From: Elusimicrobiota bacterium
GTDB taxonomy: Bacteria > Elusimicrobiota > Elusimicrobia > UBA1565 > UBA9628
DNA length: 38,633 nucleotides
Direction: 5' to 3'
Assembly (NCBI GenBank): GCA_016182905.1
Contig: JACPFR010000062.1
Location: forward strand, 1-38,633
Positions 9,728 through 16,668 of this stretch are shown one piece after another. The notes beneath the pieces were generated by a model. That model had not been told where the DNA came from. It made no database searches and saw only the letters and a program-made list of their open reading frames with translations. The position numbers and the translations under genes are program-made. Positions within the stretch are counted from its first letter, which is position 1, and the number at the start of each line of letters is the position of its first letter.

Positions 9728-9855
9728 AAGAAGCTCCTCCGAATACGGCGACATTTTACCATTTTTCCGGTTGGGGTGGCTTTCCGGGATATTCCGCTGC
9801 ATGCGAGTTCGACGGACGAAGCGCCGTAGACGGCAAAAGCATAAAGTTTGAACGG

Positions 9856-9877
9856 CAACTGTTTCCGGAAACAGTTG
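9856..9877. repeat. 22-bp perfect palindrome (CTGTTTCCGGAAACAG core)
   Basis: Eleven bases are followed directly by their exact complement, centred on TCCGGA. A shorter copy of the core (GTTTCCGGAAAC) occurs at 19112-19123 next to the second diheme cytochrome gene. It could be an operator for a dimeric regulator or a hairpin with a CCGG loop. Confidence 0.6.
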
Positions 9878-9882
9878 ATTTG

Positions 9883-9898
9883 CTCCCATCGATGGGAG
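9883..9898. repeat. 16-bp perfect palindrome CTCCCATCGATGGGAG
   Basis: This perfect inverted repeat is centred on ATCGAT, 5 nt after the previous palindrome. As RNA it would form a 6-bp stem with a UCGA loop. Confidence 0.55.
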
Positions 9899-9928
9899 TA
9901 AAGAAGGTTTCTCACGCAGCATCAAATG

Positions 9929-9944
9929 GTGTCGAAAACGACAC
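9929..9944. repeat. Hairpin GTGTCG-AAAA-CGACAC
   Basis: A perfect 6-bp inverted repeat flanks four A residues. It lies about 75 nt upstream of the -10 box of the cytochrome gene. It is not followed by a T-run, so a terminator is unlikely. Confidence 0.45.
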
Positions 9945-10017
9945 GCGAACTATTCCCGGGACGAGTGATTATCAGCCGTCGATTCCGGGACCTCTGGCCG
10001 GACTGAGAGCGGTTTAG

Positions 10018-10023
10018 TAGAAT
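10018..10023 (+). promoter_or_regulatory. -10 box TAGAAT, predicted leaderless start
   Basis: TAGAAT ends 6 nt before the GTG start at 10030. No clear -35 box is visible. The spacing predicts that transcription begins at the start codon. Confidence 0.55.
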
Positions 10024-10029
10024 CAGCGC

Positions 10030-10710
10030 GTGAAACGCCTACTCCTCGCCGCCTCCCTTTTCGCCGCCGCCTGCAACCAGCCCGCTCCCACCGGCCCCGC
10101 CGCCGGCAAGGCGTACTTCGTCCAGGCCGGCTGCGCGTCCTGCCATAAGGTCGGCGACCTCGGCTCCGCCGTGGGTCCGGACCTGACCATGGTCGGCATG
10201 CGCCACAACCCCGAGTGGCTCGATCTTTTCATCAAGGACCCCCAGGCCTGGAAGAAGGATACCCTCATGCCCAACCGGCGCATGTCCGACGACGCCCGCA
10301 AGGCCGTCGTGGCGTACATGGCCATGCTCAAGGGCCAGGACTGGGGCAAGGGCGCCCGCCCCTGGGACGCGCCCTCCCTTATTAAGGACCCGGTCGCCCG
10401 CGGGCGCGTGATCTACAACCGCGCCGGCTGCGTCGGCTGCCACGGCATCGACGGCGCGGGCGGCTATCCCAACAACAACGTCAAGGGCGGCCTCATCCCC
10501 CCGCTCAAGAAGGCGTCCGAGGGCTTCAGCAAGGCGGAGCTGACGGCCAAGATCAAGAAAGGCGTGCCCCAGTCGCAGAAGGCCGACGAGAATGGCCCCG
10601 CGCCGCTGATCCGGATGCCCGCCTGGGGTGAGGCGCTCGACGACAAGGAGATCGAGGCCGTCGCGGATTACCTGCTGAGCCTGTCCGGCAAGGAAAAAGC
10701 CGACTTCTAG
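10030..10710 (+). CDS. Diheme cytochrome c lipoprotein (copy 1)
   Basis: This 226-residue lipoprotein (MKRLLLAASLFAAAC, acylated Cys15) has two c-type heme sites: CASCH at 35-39 and CVGCH at 134-138. Met80 (TLMPN) and the Met of RMPAW near residue 196 are candidate axial ligands. The C-terminal half shares GYPNNNVxGGL and EGFSKAEL with the cytochrome at 18387, so the two are paralogues. It probably carries electrons in the periplasm to the nearby oxidase, or takes them from a quinol-oxidising complex. The start is GTG. The gene stands alone 1.9 kb upstream of coxB with its own promoter. Confidence 0.85.
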   Translation: MKRLLLAASLFAAACNQPAPTGPAAGKAYFVQAGCASCHKVGDLGSAVGPDLTMVGMRHNPEWLDLFIKDPQAWKKDTLMPNRRMSDDARKAVVAYMAMLKGQDWGKGARPWDAPSLIKDPVARGRVIYNRAGCVGCHGIDGAGGYPNNNVKGGLIPPLKKASEGFSKAELTAKIKKGVPQSQKADENGPAPLIRMPAWGEALDDKEIEAVADYLLSLSGKEKADF

Positions 10711-10761
10711 TCGTCGCCGTTCGGTGACCCGGCCGATATGGCCCCGCGCCGAGGCGGGCGC

Positions 10762-10767
10762 TAGAAT
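10762..10767 (+). promoter_or_regulatory. -10 box TAGAAT, predicted leaderless start
   Basis: TAGAAT ends 6 nt before the ATG at 10774. The -35 region is not obvious. The spacing is the same as at 10018 and 4820. Confidence 0.5.
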
Positions 10768-10773
10768 GCCGGC

Positions 10774-11589
10774 ATGCCGGGAGCGCTCCCCGTCGCCGTC
10801 CTCTTGTCGCTGCTCGCCGCGAACGCCGCGGCGAGCGCGCCCCTCGACGTTTTCCCCGAGTCGGAGAAGGTGTTCCGTCAGCTGACGGCCGACCCGAGGC
10901 GCATCCAGCTCGGGGCCGCGTACTACCGGCTCGACGGCAAGGACAGGGCCGACGCGGCGCTCGGTCATAGCTGGGGGATGACCCGCTGGCGGACGGAGGA
11001 CGACGCCTGGTCCTGGCAGTGGAACGTCGAGGCGATGGCGTACTCGAGGTTCACCTTGAGCGGCTCGCTCAACGCGTTCGAGACCGTGGATTTCGTCGGC
11101 AACCTGCCGGTGGCGGCGAGGCACGGCGGCTTCTCGGCCCGCGCGATGCTGTTCCACGAGAGCTCCCATCTCGGAGACGACTACATACGGAGGACGGGAG
11201 ACCAGGGGTTCCGGTATTCCATCGACGGCGCGCGGCTCACCTTCTCGGCGGAGCCGCTGGCCTGGCTGAGGGTCTACTGCGGCGCGACGTATCTGCTGCA
11301 CACCGTCCCCGATCCCGCGCGGCGCGTCGCGCAGGCCGGCGTCGAGCTGACCTCGCGGGCGTTCGGCCTGAGGCTCATGAAGGCGTTCGCCGCCCAGGAC
11401 GTCCAGTTCCGGGAGAACGCCTCCTATCGCGGGAACTGGCGGACGGTGGCCGGGATCATCGTCGGCATCGACGGGGCGCCGCGCTCGATGCGGGCGTTCG
11501 TCGGGAGGTTCGACGGCTATTCCCCCTTCGGCCAGCTGTACCGCCGGCGCGAGCGCTACACGGACGTCGGCCTCAGCTTCCACTTCTAG
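10774..11589 (+). CDS. DUF1207-family outer-membrane protein (copy 1)
   Basis: This 271-residue protein has a signal peptide (VAVLLSLLAANAAASA) followed by DVFPESEKVFRQLTADPRRIQLG. The FPE...F..L.ADPR opening is the hallmark of DUF1207. The rest alternates beta-type segments (LGHSWGMTRW, FSARAMLFHESSHLGDDY) and ends in SFHF, a C-terminal aromatic residue typical of outer-membrane beta-barrels. Function is unknown in this family. It is convergent with a second DUF1207 gene of exactly the same length (271 residues). The two stop codons share the bases CTAG at 11586-11589. Confidence 0.8.
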   Translation: MPGALPVAVLLSLLAANAAASAPLDVFPESEKVFRQLTADPRRIQLGAAYYRLDGKDRADAALGHSWGMTRWRTEDDAWSWQWNVEAMAYSRFTLSGSLNAFETVDFVGNLPVAARHGGFSARAMLFHESSHLGDDYIRRTGDQGFRYSIDGARLTFSAEPLAWLRVYCGATYLLHTVPDPARRVAQAGVELTSRAFGLRLMKAFAAQDVQFRENASYRGNWRTVAGIIVGIDGAPRSMRAFVGRFDGYSPFGQLYRRRERYTDVGLSFHF

Positions 11590-12401
11590 AAGTAGGCGTG
11601 CAGGCCGAGGCCGACCTCCTCGACGGCATCGCCGTAGAACTGGCCGTTGGGGTCGTGGCCGCGGTAGTACTGGACGAGGAGCTGGAGGCAGCGCGTGCGC
11701 AGGAGGAGGTTCTGCATCTGCACGCCCGCGCGCAGGGAGACGTTGGTGTTGGGCCAGCCGTGGTTCTGGATCTTCGAGAGGTCCGCGGCGGCCACCGGGC
11801 GGAGGATGTTCCGGGCGAAGAGCGGTCCCAGCCACTCCCCGCCGAGCTGGAAGAAGAGCGGCTTGACCTCGGGCGGGTACTTGCGGATCATGGAGCCGGC
11901 GCCGCCGTAGGCGCGCAGGCCGCGCTCGAAGTCGTAGGAGAGCTTGGCGTCGAGGGCCTCGTAGCTGAGGTTCACGCGCGGGACCCGCGTGTTGGCGAGG
12001 ACGAACTCGTCGCCTAAGTGCGTGCTGACGTGGAACAGCCGGAACATGCCCGACCAGGAGCCCCTCCGCCAGGAGTAGGGGAGGCCGACGATGAAGTCGG
12101 TGTTGATGAGCTCCTGGGACTCGGTCTGCACGTCCCAGATGGTGAAGACGGCGGCGTGCATGCCGAACTGCCAGCGCTCGTCGTCGCGGCTGCCGACGAA
12201 CGGGAGCGATTCGCCGAAGTTCGCGGCCCAGAGGACCTTCGAGCCGGGACGCCGGGAGTAGCTCTGCATCGCGCCGGAGAAGGCGGGCCAGCGCGGGTCG
12301 GCGAGCAGGGGCTGGAAGACGAGGGTCCTCGGGAACGCCTCGACGGCGCGCGCGGGGGCGGCGCAGACGAGCATCGCCAGCGTGAGGAGGAGCCGGAGCA
12401 T
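11586..12401 (-). CDS. DUF1207-family outer-membrane protein (copy 2)
   Basis: This 271-residue protein has signal peptide MLRLLLTLAMLVCAAPARA, then FPRTLVFQPLLADPRWPAF, the DUF1207 start motif. Shared features with copy 1 include RLFHVSTHLGDEF (copy 1: MLFHESSHLGDDY) and a terminal aromatic residue (HAYF). ATG 12401 is chosen because it begins the signal peptide; the open frame continues upstream without a signal-like start. A weak -10 (TATCCT) lies 8 nt before it. Sequence similarity to copy 1 is modest, so the duplication is old or the pair was brought together. Confidence 0.8.
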   Translation of the reverse strand: MLRLLLTLAMLVCAAPARAVEAFPRTLVFQPLLADPRWPAFSGAMQSYSRRPGSKVLWAANFGESLPFVGSRDDERWQFGMHAAVFTIWDVQTESQELINTDFIVGLPYSWRRGSWSGMFRLFHVSTHLGDEFVLANTRVPRVNLSYEALDAKLSYDFERGLRAYGGAGSMIRKYPPEVKPLFFQLGGEWLGPLFARNILRPVAAADLSKIQNHGWPNTNVSLRAGVQMQNLLLRTRCLQLLVQYYRGHDPNGQFYGDAVEEVGLGLHAYF

Positions 12402-12523
12402 CCACGCAGAGGATATCAGGAGGAGGCGAGCGGCGGCGTTGCGGCGAGGGGCCGGTTTTGTCGCTTTCTCATGAGCGAGGGCCGATCGCCGGTGATTTTT
12501 GTCGTTGTTAAATTTTGTAGCGC

Positions 12524-12539
12524 CAAAATGGACATTTTG
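12524..12539. promoter_or_regulatory. Operator-like inverted repeat CAAAATG-GA-CATTTTG
   Basis: A perfect 7-bp inverted repeat with a 2-bp spacer lies in an AT-rich patch upstream of the oxidase promoter, with its right end 10 nt before the -35 box. A further TTTTG half-site occurs just upstream (12513-12517). The position suits an activator or dual regulator. The factor is unknown. Confidence 0.5.
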
Positions 12540-12549
12540 TTGCATGTCT

Positions 12550-12578
12550 TTGCGCCTTTTCTTCGGGTTTGATAGAAT
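12550..12578 (+). promoter_or_regulatory. Promoter of the cytochrome oxidase operon
   Basis: TTGCGC (12550-12555), a 17-nt spacer and TAGAAT (12573-12578) form a sigma70-type promoter. The transcript would start near 12585 and carry a leader of about 30 nt with AGAGAGGA before the ATG at 12614, unlike the leaderless genes nearby. Confidence 0.65.
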
Positions 12579-12613
12579 CCAGCGTCGCTGATTTTTTCCT
12601 CAGAGAGGATCGA

Positions 12614-13471
12614 ATGGGAAAATACGGTTGGTCGCTGCCTGTCGCCGCATCGAGCTATGCCGGAAAGATCGACTTCGGCATCTGGCTGATCCACGCGGCG
12701 ATGCTCGGCATCTTCGTGCTGTGGGGCACCTTCTTCGTCTATCTCCTCGTGAAGTTCCGCGCGCGGCCCGGGCATAACGCGGTGCGCGAGGACCATGACG
12801 ACACCCCCGCGCGCATCTCGGTGCCCGACTCGATCTCCAAGTTCCCCTTCGCGCAGATGCTGTACAAGAACAAGGGCGAGCTGAAGTCGCTGATCCCCGA
12901 CATGGTCATCATGACGTTCGAGGTCGCGCTGATCGTGTTCTACGCCATCCCGGTCTGGAGCAGCATCAAGGCGAGCGTGCCCGAGGTCAAGGACCCGATC
13001 CGGGTCGAGATCGTCTCCGAGCAGTTCGGCTGGAACATCCACTACGCGGGCCCCGACGGCAAGCTCGGGCCGCGCAAGATGGAGCTCACGCACTTCAGCA
13101 ACCCGATCGGGCTGGACGTGGCGCACGCCGACTCGGCCGACGACGTGGTCATGGGCAACGAGATGCGCCTGCCCGTCGACCGGACCGTCGTCATCGACCT
13201 CCTGTCGAAGGACGTCATCCACAGCTTCTTCATCCCCGAGTTCCGCCTCAAGCAGGACGCGGTGCCGGGCCTCAACATCCCGATGTGGGTCACGCCGACG
13301 AAGACCGGCAAGTTCGAGATCACCTGCGCCCAGCTGTGCGGCTTCGCCCACAGCCTGATGCGCGGCGACGTGCACGTGCAGACCCAGGAGGAGTTCGACG
13401 CCTGGTACAAGAGCCGCCTCGCGACGATCCCCGCGTCGGCCCAGCCCACCAATCCCGCGGAGGAGTTCTAA
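12614..13471 (+). CDS. coxB: Cytochrome c oxidase subunit II
   Basis: This 285-residue protein has two membrane segments (about 21-47 and 93-115) and a periplasmic cupredoxin domain. The CuA ligands are visible: His203 (VIHSFFIPEFRLKQD), then Cys238, Gln240, Cys242, His246 and Met249 in CAQLCGFAHSLM. Gln replaces the more common Glu, whose backbone carbonyl binds copper, so function should be kept. EQFGWNIHYAGPDG is the conserved aromatic electron-entry region. No fused cytochrome c domain is present. ATG 12614 has the Shine-Dalgarno sequence AGAGAGGA. It is the first gene of the operon. Confidence 0.95.
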   Translation: MGKYGWSLPVAASSYAGKIDFGIWLIHAAMLGIFVLWGTFFVYLLVKFRARPGHNAVREDHDDTPARISVPDSISKFPFAQMLYKNKGELKSLIPDMVIMTFEVALIVFYAIPVWSSIKASVPEVKDPIRVEIVSEQFGWNIHYAGPDGKLGPRKMELTHFSNPIGLDVAHADSADDVVMGNEMRLPVDRTVVIDLLSKDVIHSFFIPEFRLKQDAVPGLNIPMWVTPTKTGKFEITCAQLCGFAHSLMRGDVHVQTQEEFDAWYKSRLATIPASAQPTNPAEEF

Positions 13472-13472
13472 C

Positions 13473-15203
13473 ATGGCTCACGACGAACACGCCCACGGCG
13501 GCCACGAGCTTTCCTTCATGGAGCGGTACGTCTTCTCCGTGGACCATAAGGTCATCGGCCTGCAGTACCTGATCACCTCGTTCATCTTCCTGCTCGTCGG
13601 CTTCGCGCTGATGGGCCTGATGCGCTGGCAGCTCGCGTTCCCGGGCACTCCGATCCCTTTCTTCGGGGGACTCTTTCCGAGCGACCTTGCTCCAAATGGC
13701 GTGATGAGCGGAGAGTTCTACAACTCGCTCGGCGCGATGCACGGCACCATCATGGTGTTCCTCGGCGTGGTGCCGCTGGCGGTGGGCGCCTACGGGAACT
13801 ACGTATTGCCCCTGCAGATCGGCGCGCCCGACATGGCCTTCCCGCGCATGAACATGATGTCGTACTGGACCTACCTCCCGGGCGGCATCCTGATGCTGGC
13901 GTCGTTCCTGATGCCCGGCGGCGCGGCGCAGTCCGGCTGGACCTCGTACCCCCCCCTGTCCATCATCAACCCCGGACAGACGGTGTGGCTGCTGTCGATG
14001 GTCATCCTGATCACGTCGTCCTTGCTCGGCGCAATCAACTTCCTGGTCACGACGATCAACATGCGCGCGCCGGGCATGAGCCTGTGGCGCCTGCCGGTGT
14101 TCGTGTGGGCGCAGTTCGTCACCTCGGTCCTGCTCCTGCTCGCCTTCCCCCCGCTGGAGGCGGCCTCGGTGCTCCAGTTGATGGACCGGGTGTTCCACAC
14201 GAGCTTCTACCTGCCCAAGGACCTCGTCATCCTGGGACAGGCGTACGCGGGCTCCGGCGGCGGCCAGCCGCTGCTGTGGCAGCACCTGTTCTGGTTCCTG
14301 GCGCACCCCGAGGTCTACGTCCTCGTGCTGCCGCCGATGGGCATCGTCGCCGAGATCATCGCCAACAACACGCGCAAGCCGCTGCACGGCTACAAGACGA
14401 TGGTGTTCTCGATGATCGCCATCGGCTTGATGAGCTTCATGGTCTGGGCGCACCACATGTTCATCTCCGGCATGAGCGCGTCGCTGAGCAACTTCTTCCT
14501 GGTCACGACGATGATCATCTCGGTGCCGTCGGTGGCGCTGATGACCTGCCTCGTGTTCAGCCTGAAGGGCGGCTCGATCCGCTTCAACGTGCCGATGCTC
14601 TTCGCGCTGGCCTTCATCCCGCTGTTCGCCATCGGCGGCCTGACCGGGCTGCCGCTGGGCCTGACGGTGACCGACATCTACCTGCACGACACTTATTACG
14701 TGATCGGCCATTTCCACTTCGTCGTCGTCTCCGGCTCGATCATCGCGCTGATGGGCGGGACCTACTACTGGTTCCCGAAGTGGTACGGCCGCAAGATGAA
14801 CGACACGCTCGGCCGGATCCACTTCTGGGGCACGACGACCACGATGGTCGGCATCTTCCTGCCGATGCTGTTCATGGGCCTCGGCGGCGCGTCGCGACGC
14901 CTGTACGACCCGACGGCGCAGCTGCACAACCTGCCGGTGCAGGGCTGGAACGTCGTGGCGACGTACTCGGCCTACCTCCTGGCCCTGTTCCAGATCCCGT
15001 TCATCTACAACTTCTTCAACAGCATGTGGAACGGGGAGAAGACGCCGGAGAACCCGTGGCAGGCCACGACGCTCGAGTGGGCCTGCCCGTCCCCTCCCCC
15101 GCACGGCAACTTCGAGAAGACGCCCACCGTGTACCGCGGGCCGTACGAGTACTCCGTCCCCGGCCGCAAGACCGACTTCTGGATGCAGACGGACAAGAAC
15201 TAA
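13473..15203 (+). CDS. coxA: Cytochrome c oxidase subunit I (heme-copper oxidase, A1-like)
   Basis: This 576-residue protein has about 12 membrane helices. Metal ligands are intact: heme a His90 and His415, heme a3 His413 (IGHFHF), CuB His278, His327 and His328, and the cross-link Tyr282 (HPEVY). D-channel residues are present: Asp120, Asn109, Asn127 and Glu280. In an ungapped alignment remembered from Rhodobacter sphaeroides, the K-channel Lys362 position holds Leu356 (VPSVALMT instead of VPTGIKVF). This is unusual for an otherwise A1-type enzyme. It reduces oxygen to water and pumps protons in the inner membrane. The ATG follows the coxB stop by 1 nt. Confidence 0.95.
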   Translation: MAHDEHAHGGHELSFMERYVFSVDHKVIGLQYLITSFIFLLVGFALMGLMRWQLAFPGTPIPFFGGLFPSDLAPNGVMSGEFYNSLGAMHGTIMVFLGVVPLAVGAYGNYVLPLQIGAPDMAFPRMNMMSYWTYLPGGILMLASFLMPGGAAQSGWTSYPPLSIINPGQTVWLLSMVILITSSLLGAINFLVTTINMRAPGMSLWRLPVFVWAQFVTSVLLLLAFPPLEAASVLQLMDRVFHTSFYLPKDLVILGQAYAGSGGGQPLLWQHLFWFLAHPEVYVLVLPPMGIVAEIIANNTRKPLHGYKTMVFSMIAIGLMSFMVWAHHMFISGMSASLSNFFLVTTMIISVPSVALMTCLVFSLKGGSIRFNVPMLFALAFIPLFAIGGLTGLPLGLTVTDIYLHDTYYVIGHFHFVVVSGSIIALMGGTYYWFPKWYGRKMNDTLGRIHFWGTTTTMVGIFLPMLFMGLGGASRRLYDPTAQLHNLPVQGWNVVATYSAYLLALFQIPFIYNFFNSMWNGEKTPENPWQATTLEWACPSPPPHGNFEKTPTVYRGPYEYSVPGRKTDFWMQTDKN

Positions 15204-15207
15204 TAAC

Positions 15208-15813
15208 ATGAGCCAAACCTTCAACCCCGCCGCGATCATGAACAACCCGGACACGCACAGCGGCGTCACGAACGCGAAGCTCGGCGTGTGGCTGTTCCTC
15301 GCCTCCGAGATCATGCTGTTCGCGACGCTGTTCACGAGCTACATCGTCCTGCGCATGGCCTCGACCTCCTGGCCCTGGGGCTGGGACGTCCTGAACGTGC
15401 CGCTGGCGACCTTGAACACGGTGATCCTCATCAGCTCGTCGGTGACCATCGTGATGGCCTACGCGAAGGCGTACGACAAGGACAAGGCCGGCTTCCAGAA
15501 GTGGATGGCGGCGACGATCCTGCTCTCGCTCGGCTTCCTCGTGGTCAAGGCCTTCGAGTACGGCGCGGAGTTCAAGCTCGGCATCGGGCCGCACACGAGC
15601 GTGTTCTACGCGATCTACTTCACGATGACCGGCCTGCACGGGATCCACATCCTGGGCGGGATCGCGGTCAACGCGGGCCTGCTGTACATGAGCTCCGTCG
15701 ACGAGCACTGGGCGAACCCGCTGTTCCTCGGCCGCGTCGAAGGCGCCGGCCTGTACTGGCACTTCGTCGACATCGTCTGGATCTTCCTGTTCCCGGCGCT
15801 CTACCTCCTCTAG
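15208..15813 (+). CDS. coxC: Cytochrome c oxidase subunit III
   Basis: This 201-residue protein has five membrane segments, the short form common in bacteria. KLGVWLFLASEIMLFATLFTSY is the typical first helix, and TGLHGIHILGG and YWHFVDIVWIFLFPALYL are the conserved later helices. It stabilises subunit I and helps proton entry into the D channel. It starts 4 nt after the coxA stop. Confidence 0.95.
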   Translation: MSQTFNPAAIMNNPDTHSGVTNAKLGVWLFLASEIMLFATLFTSYIVLRMASTSWPWGWDVLNVPLATLNTVILISSSVTIVMAYAKAYDKDKAGFQKWMAATILLSLGFLVVKAFEYGAEFKLGIGPHTSVFYAIYFTMTGLHGIHILGGIAVNAGLLYMSSVDEHWANPLFLGRVEGAGLYWHFVDIVWIFLFPALYLL

Positions 15814-15822
15814 GAGACGATC

Positions 15823-16248
15823 ATGTCCAAGAACAACGACGCGCAGCACGACGAGCACCGGCCGAACGTCGGCCTCTACGTCAAGGTCTTCCTCGCCCTC
15901 ATGGTCCTGACCTTGATCACGGTCGCCATCTCCAAGGTCCACCTCCCCCGCCCGCAGGCGGTCGCCCTCGGCCTCTTCGTCGCCGCGATCAAGGCGTCCC
16001 TCGTCGGGGCGCTGTTCATGCATCTGTGGGGCGAGAACAAGCTCATCCACCGGGCCCTGTGGCTCACCATCGGCGGCGCCCTGATCCTGGTCCTGCCGAT
16101 GCTCGACTTCGTCATGATCTCGAGCCGGATCACGAGCCCGGCCGACGTCGCCGCCCAGCACCCCGGCGGCCACGGCTCCGAGCACCCGGAGTCCGTCACC
16201 GAGTCGGTCGAGCTCGAGGCTCCCGCCGCCCCGAAGAAGGGCCGCTGA
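15823..16248 (+). CDS. Cytochrome c oxidase subunit IV (COX4_pro type)
   Basis: This 141-residue protein has three predicted membrane segments: YVKVFLALMVLTLITVAIS, AVALGLFVAAIKASLVGALFMHLWGE and ALWLTIGGALILVLPMLDFVMI. The AAIKASLVxxxFMHL motif is the hallmark of the prokaryotic subunit IV family. A charged tail follows. It is a small accessory subunit of the oxidase. It begins 9 nt after coxC with GGAGACGATC upstream. Confidence 0.9.
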   Translation: MSKNNDAQHDEHRPNVGLYVKVFLALMVLTLITVAISKVHLPRPQAVALGLFVAAIKASLVGALFMHLWGENKLIHRALWLTIGGALILVLPMLDFVMISSRITSPADVAAQHPGGHGSEHPESVTESVELEAPAAPKKGR

Positions 16249-16249
16249 C

Positions 16250-16444
16250 ATGTCCCTCAAGAACTTCCACCGCTTCTTCGTCGTCCTGTGCCTGGCCCTG
16301 TTCGCCTTCACCGGCTACTGGGCCTCGGGCGGGAACCCGACCGGGCTTAAGACGCCGTGGCTGCTGTACTCGAGCCTCGCCGGCGCGGCCGCCTCGATCG
16401 GCTACTTCGTCTGGCACGTCCGCTCGGTGAGGCTGCCCGCGTGA
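16250..16444 (+). CDS. Small two-helix membrane protein in the oxidase operon
   Basis: This 64-residue protein has two hydrophobic segments (FFVVLCLALFAFTGYWA and LLYSSLAGAAASIGYFVWHV) and short ends. I do not recognise a family. It begins 1 nt after the subunit IV stop and its stop overlaps the next gene (GTGA), so it is tightly built into the operon. It may be an assembly factor or a small structural subunit; that is inference. Confidence 0.65.
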   Translation: MSLKNFHRFFVVLCLALFAFTGYWASGGNPTGLKTPWLLYSSLAGAAASIGYFVWHVRSVRLPA

Positions 16445-16668
16445 GGCCGCTCGCCCTCGGCCTCGCCCTCCTTCCGGCGCTGATCCCCGGCGCCGCGTCG
16501 GCGTGCGCGGTGTGCTTCGGGGGCGCGAAGGCGAACAAGGGCCTGATCGACGGCTTCTGGTGGGGCATCATCGTGCTCCTGACGGTCACGATGAGCATGC
16601 TCGGCGGCATCGGCTGGCTCCTCTATAAGGTCGAGAAGGACCGCCCCGCCGACGAGACCGGCGGATGA
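16441..16668 (+). CDS. Small secreted or membrane CxxC protein in the oxidase operon
   Basis: This 75-residue protein starts at GTG 16441, overlapping the preceding stop. A signal-like segment (LALGLALLPALIPGAASA) leads to CAVCFGGAKAN, then one membrane helix (GFWWGIIVLLTVTMSMLGGIGWLLY). The CAVCFG motif resembles small uncharacterised proteins I recall in oxidase clusters of other phyla. A CxxC on the outer face could handle copper for CuA or a thiol exchange; no Sco or CtaG gene lies in the window, which makes this candidate more interesting. Its stop overlaps ctaA (ATGA). Confidence 0.65.
   Translation: MRPLALGLALLPALIPGAASACAVCFGGAKANKGLIDGFWWGIIVLLTVTMSMLGGIGWLLYKVEKDRPADETGG

Larger units (their letters stand above)
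9728..10029. other. 302-nt intergenic region with three palindromes
   Basis: This is the gap between tatA (minus) and the cytochrome gene (plus). It carries a 22-bp perfect palindrome at 9856-9877, a 16-bp perfect palindrome at 9883-9898 and a 6-bp-stem hairpin with an AAAA loop at 9929-9944. The promoter of the cytochrome gene lies at the right end. I see no convincing ORF. A structured small RNA or a set of binding sites are both possible. Confidence 0.5.

Noticed and set aside
13042-13452. Minus-strand frame opposite coxB
   Set aside because: It lies wholly inside a conserved gene and has no domain features.
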